A stretch of 64,000 bases of DNA, from assembly GCA_030539115.1 (NCBI GenBank), contig JAUNSR010000017.1, forward strand, positions 1 to 64,000, in the 5' to 3' direction. This document shows positions 62,054 to 64,000 of this stretch, piece by piece. A model generated the notes under the pieces. It was not told where the DNA came from. It saw only the letters and a program-made list of their open reading frames with translations, and did no database searches. Source of the DNA: Bacteroidales bacterium. GTDB taxonomy: Bacteria > Bacteroidota > Bacteroidia > Bacteroidales > JAUNSR01. The position numbers were made by a program, and so were the translations under genes. Position 1 is the first letter of the stretch, and each line of letters begins with the position of its first letter.

Positions 62054-63409
62054 ATGGATGCAGTAAAACAATATATAGATCTTTTTGAGCAAACAAAAGA
62101 GACAATCAACAATCACAGCACAGATATAATGAATAGTTGCCGTGAAGAAGCTCTTCATATGCTTAAAAAATTAGGACTGCCAAGTAAAAAGCAGCAAAAA
62201 TATGCTCATACAGATCTTGAGGACTACTTTGGACCTGATTATGGGCTTAATATTAACAGATATCCTATTCCTGTAAATCCTTATGAGGCGTTTAAATGTG
62301 ATGTTCCGAATCTAAGCACAGCATTATATTTTCTTATTAATGATCAATATTACAATAATGAACCTCATGGCACAAAATATCCTGATGGCACATTTATTGG
62401 CAGTCTTAAGAAATTTGCCGAATCACATCCCGATATAGCTGAAAAGTATTATGGCAGGCTATCTTCAAAAGAAAATGATGGCAGTGTTGCAATAAATACT
62501 CTTTTTGCTCAGGATGGTTTTGTGGTTTATGTGCCAAAAAATGTACAGATAGATAAGACTGTTCAGCTGATTAATGTATTGGGGAGCGAAACAGACTTTA
62601 TGATTAATCGCAGGATTCTTGTAATTCTTGAAGATAATGCCTCTGTAAAACTTCTTATTTGTGATCATGCCCTTAATGAAGTCAATTTCCTTGCCACTCA
62701 GGTAAGTGAAGTTTTTGTCGGAGAGGGTGCAATGCTCGATTATTATGAACTTGAGGAAAACCCAGCAAATACAAAAAGAATTGCTTCTACATTTATTGAC
62801 CAACAAAAAGGCAGTAATGTGATGGCAAGTTCCATTACTCTGATGAATGGAAAAACAAGAAATAATACATATATTACCTTTTCAGGTCCGGGGGCAGAGA
62901 GTCATCTTTCCGGCATGGCAATAGAAGACGGCAACCAAGAGGTCGACAATTTCACTTTTATAGATCATAAATCGCCTCATTGCAAAAGCAATGAACTTTA
63001 CAAATATGTTCTTAATGACAATGCTACAGGTTCTTTTGCCGGAAGAATTCTTGTAAGAGAAGGAGCTCAAAAAACAGAAGCTTATCAAAGCAATAAGAAT
63101 ATCTGTGCAACCGATACTTCTCACATGTTTACAAGACCTGAGCTTGAAATTTATGCTGATGATGTGAAATGTTCCCATGGAGCGACCGTTGGACAATTAG
63201 ACAATCAGGCTCTTTTTTATATGAGAACCAGAGGATTATCTGAAGATGAAGCAAGAATGCTTCTTATGTTCGCATTTATGTCTGATGTTATCGACAATAT
63301 TCGTCTTGAGCCACTTAGAGATAGGCTTAGAAAGCTTGTTGAAAAGCGTTTTAGAGGTGAACTTGCCAAATGCAGAGGTTGTAATGAATGTCGTCCTGAA
63401 CCGAAATAA
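62054..63409 (+). CDS. sufD: Fe-S assembly protein SufD
   Basis: SufB-related subunit of 451 aa. The beta-helix core shows GSVAINTLFAQDGFVVYVPKNV, DYYELEENPANTKRIASTFI and the later TFIDHKSPHCKSNELYKYVL and KCSHGATVGQLDNQALFYMRTRG motifs, all SufD-specific. The C-terminus carries three cysteines in CxxCxxC form (C440, C443, C446) after RFRGELAK, which E. coli SufD lacks. It is the last suf gene here; a terminator follows, and no sufS or sufE/sufU lies in the window. Confidence 0.95.
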   Translation: MDAVKQYIDLFEQTKETINNHSTDIMNSCREEALHMLKKLGLPSKKQQKYAHTDLEDYFGPDYGLNINRYPIPVNPYEAFKCDVPNLSTALYFLINDQYYNNEPHGTKYPDGTFIGSLKKFAESHPDIAEKYYGRLSSKENDGSVAINTLFAQDGFVVYVPKNVQIDKTVQLINVLGSETDFMINRRILVILEDNASVKLLICDHALNEVNFLATQVSEVFVGEGAMLDYYELEENPANTKRIASTFIDQQKGSNVMASSITLMNGKTRNNTYITFSGPGAESHLSGMAIEDGNQEVDNFTFIDHKSPHCKSNELYKYVLNDNATGSFAGRILVREGAQKTEAYQSNKNICATDTSHMFTRPELEIYADDVKCSHGATVGQLDNQALFYMRTRGLSEDEARMLLMFAFMSDVIDNIRLEPLRDRLRKLVEKRFRGELAKCRGCNECRPEPK

Positions 63410-63434
63410 TTTCTTTATCAATTAATAATATACC

Positions 63435-63475
63435 AAAAAACGTCTTAATGGGTTATAACCATTAAGACGTTTTTT
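63435..63475. terminator. Bidirectional terminator between sufD and metY-like gene
   Basis: A perfect 17-bp inverted repeat (AAAAAACGTCTTAATGG and its complement) with a 7-nt loop, with T-runs on both strands. It serves both convergent genes. Confidence 0.9.
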
Positions 63476-63526
63476 ATATAAGGTTATCTTATCAAATTAC
63501 GATAAGATAAATTTTTACTGTAACTT

Positions 63527-64000
63527 TTACTTTGCATCTAAAGCTTGTTGTATATCATCGATAATATCATCAACATCTTCTATGCCTGTTGAGAATCTAA
63601 TTAAATCCGGAGCAACTCCGGCTGCAAGAAGCTGTTCATCAGTCAATTGTCTATGAGTATGAGAAGCAGGGTGAAGAACTGATGTTCTTGCATCTGCCAC
63701 ATGAGTAACTATTGCTGTAAGTTTTAAATTATCAATAAATTTCAATGAAGCCTCTCTGCCACCTTTTAATCCAAAAGACAATACTCCGCAAGAGCCATTT
63801 GGAAGATATTTTTTTGCAAGAGCATTATACTTGTCGGTCTCCAAATCAGGATAATTTACCCAGGCAACAGCTGGATTATTGCTTAAATATTTTGCAACTT
63901 TCAAAGCATTTTCACAATGTCTTGGCATTCTCAAATGAAGAGTTTCTAAGCCAAGATTCAAAAGAAAAGCATTTTGAGGAGATTGCGTTGAGCCTAAATC
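63527..64000 (-). CDS. O-acetylhomoserine (thiol)-lyase family enzyme, 3' part only
   Basis: C-terminal part of a PLP-dependent enzyme of the Cys/Met metabolism family, cut by the window end. The reading frame is open to position 64000, and the extra codons before the internal TTG at 63961 read DLGSTQSPQNAFL, joining a typical MetY segment NLGLETLHLRMPRHCENAL. Other marks are YPDLETDKYN, HVADARTSVLHPASHTHRQL (with the substrate-binding Arg and the SH-T-H-R-Q motif), and LIRFSTGIEDVDDIIDDI. These point to O-acetylhomoserine aminocarboxypropyltransferase, which makes homocysteine or methionine from sulfide or thiols. A cystathionine gamma-synthase is less likely from the motif details. Confidence 0.92.
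   Translation of the reverse strand, partial: DLGSTQSPQNAFLLNLGLETLHLRMPRHCENALKVAKYLSNNPAVAWVNYPDLETDKYNALAKKYLPNGSCGVLSFGLKGGREASLKFIDNLKLTAIVTHVADARTSVLHPASHTHRQLTDEQLLAAGVAPDLIRFSTGIEDVDDIIDDIQQALDAK

Noticed and set aside
1..64000. CRISPR arrays, rRNA or tRNA genes, insertion sequences, phage genes
   Set aside because: No regularly spaced repeats with unique spacers, no cloverleaf or rRNA-like stretches and no transposase or integrase motifs were found on either strand.

Overview
The window is a chromosomal segment of an AT-rich member of the Bacteroidota, most likely the order Bacteroidales. The evidence is a SusC/SusD pair with an ECF sigma/FecR regulator, an LruC-domain lipoprotein, an HU-like protein of the Bacteroidota type, a rimP-nusA-infB-cvpA-sufBCD gene order, and promoters of the Bacteroidota form TTTG-N19/20-TAnnTTTG. 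Genus cannot be fixed from the sequence. No rRNA, tRNA, CRISPR, transposase or phage gene was seen.

Region 1 (1-16.6 kb, minus strand) is a polysaccharide utilization locus. In transcription order it holds ECF sigma factor, FecR anti-sigma, SusC (with an STN signalling domain), SusD, a secreted metallo-beta-lactamase-fold protein, a small ORF, and three glycosidases: GH38-like, GH92 and GH2. Alpha-mannosidase families plus a GH2 of the beta-mannosidase/glucosaminidase type point to mannose-rich glycans, perhaps N-glycans. Region 2 (17-23.8 kb) has a beta-helix (GH28-like) secreted protein, a secreted protein of unknown function, an HU-like protein and, on the plus strand, an LruC lipoprotein.

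Region 3 (23.8-50.4 kb, minus strand) is a surface-polysaccharide locus. Wza, a Wzc-type PCP/tyrosine kinase and the ABC exporter Wzm/Wzt are followed by a long AT-rich run of about fifteen glycosyltransferases (seven GT2, five GT4, one GT11 fucosyltransferase, one GT14-like, one unclassified), an EpsG-like polymerase and a hexapeptide acyltransferase. At 38.2-42.5 kb a four-gene cassette (FkbH-like enzyme, acyl carrier protein, MBOAT, SGNH-like membrane protein) mirrors the D-alanylation system DltABCD, with FkbH in the place of DltA. I predict that it attaches a glyceryl-type acyl group to the exported glycan; this is the strongest candidate here for a little-described system. Two tandem OmpA-family proteins (50.5-53 kb) lie upstream.

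Region 4 (53-64 kb, plus strand) is housekeeping: rimP-nusA-infB, then cvpA-sufB-sufC-sufD, then the 3' part of a convergent metY-like gene cut by the window edge.

A repeated 70-100 bp sequence with a palindromic core lies just upstream of four unrelated minus-strand genes (sigma factor, susD, a glycosyltransferase, an OmpA gene), with a possible weaker fifth copy. In three cases it runs right up to the start codon. No listed feature type explains it.
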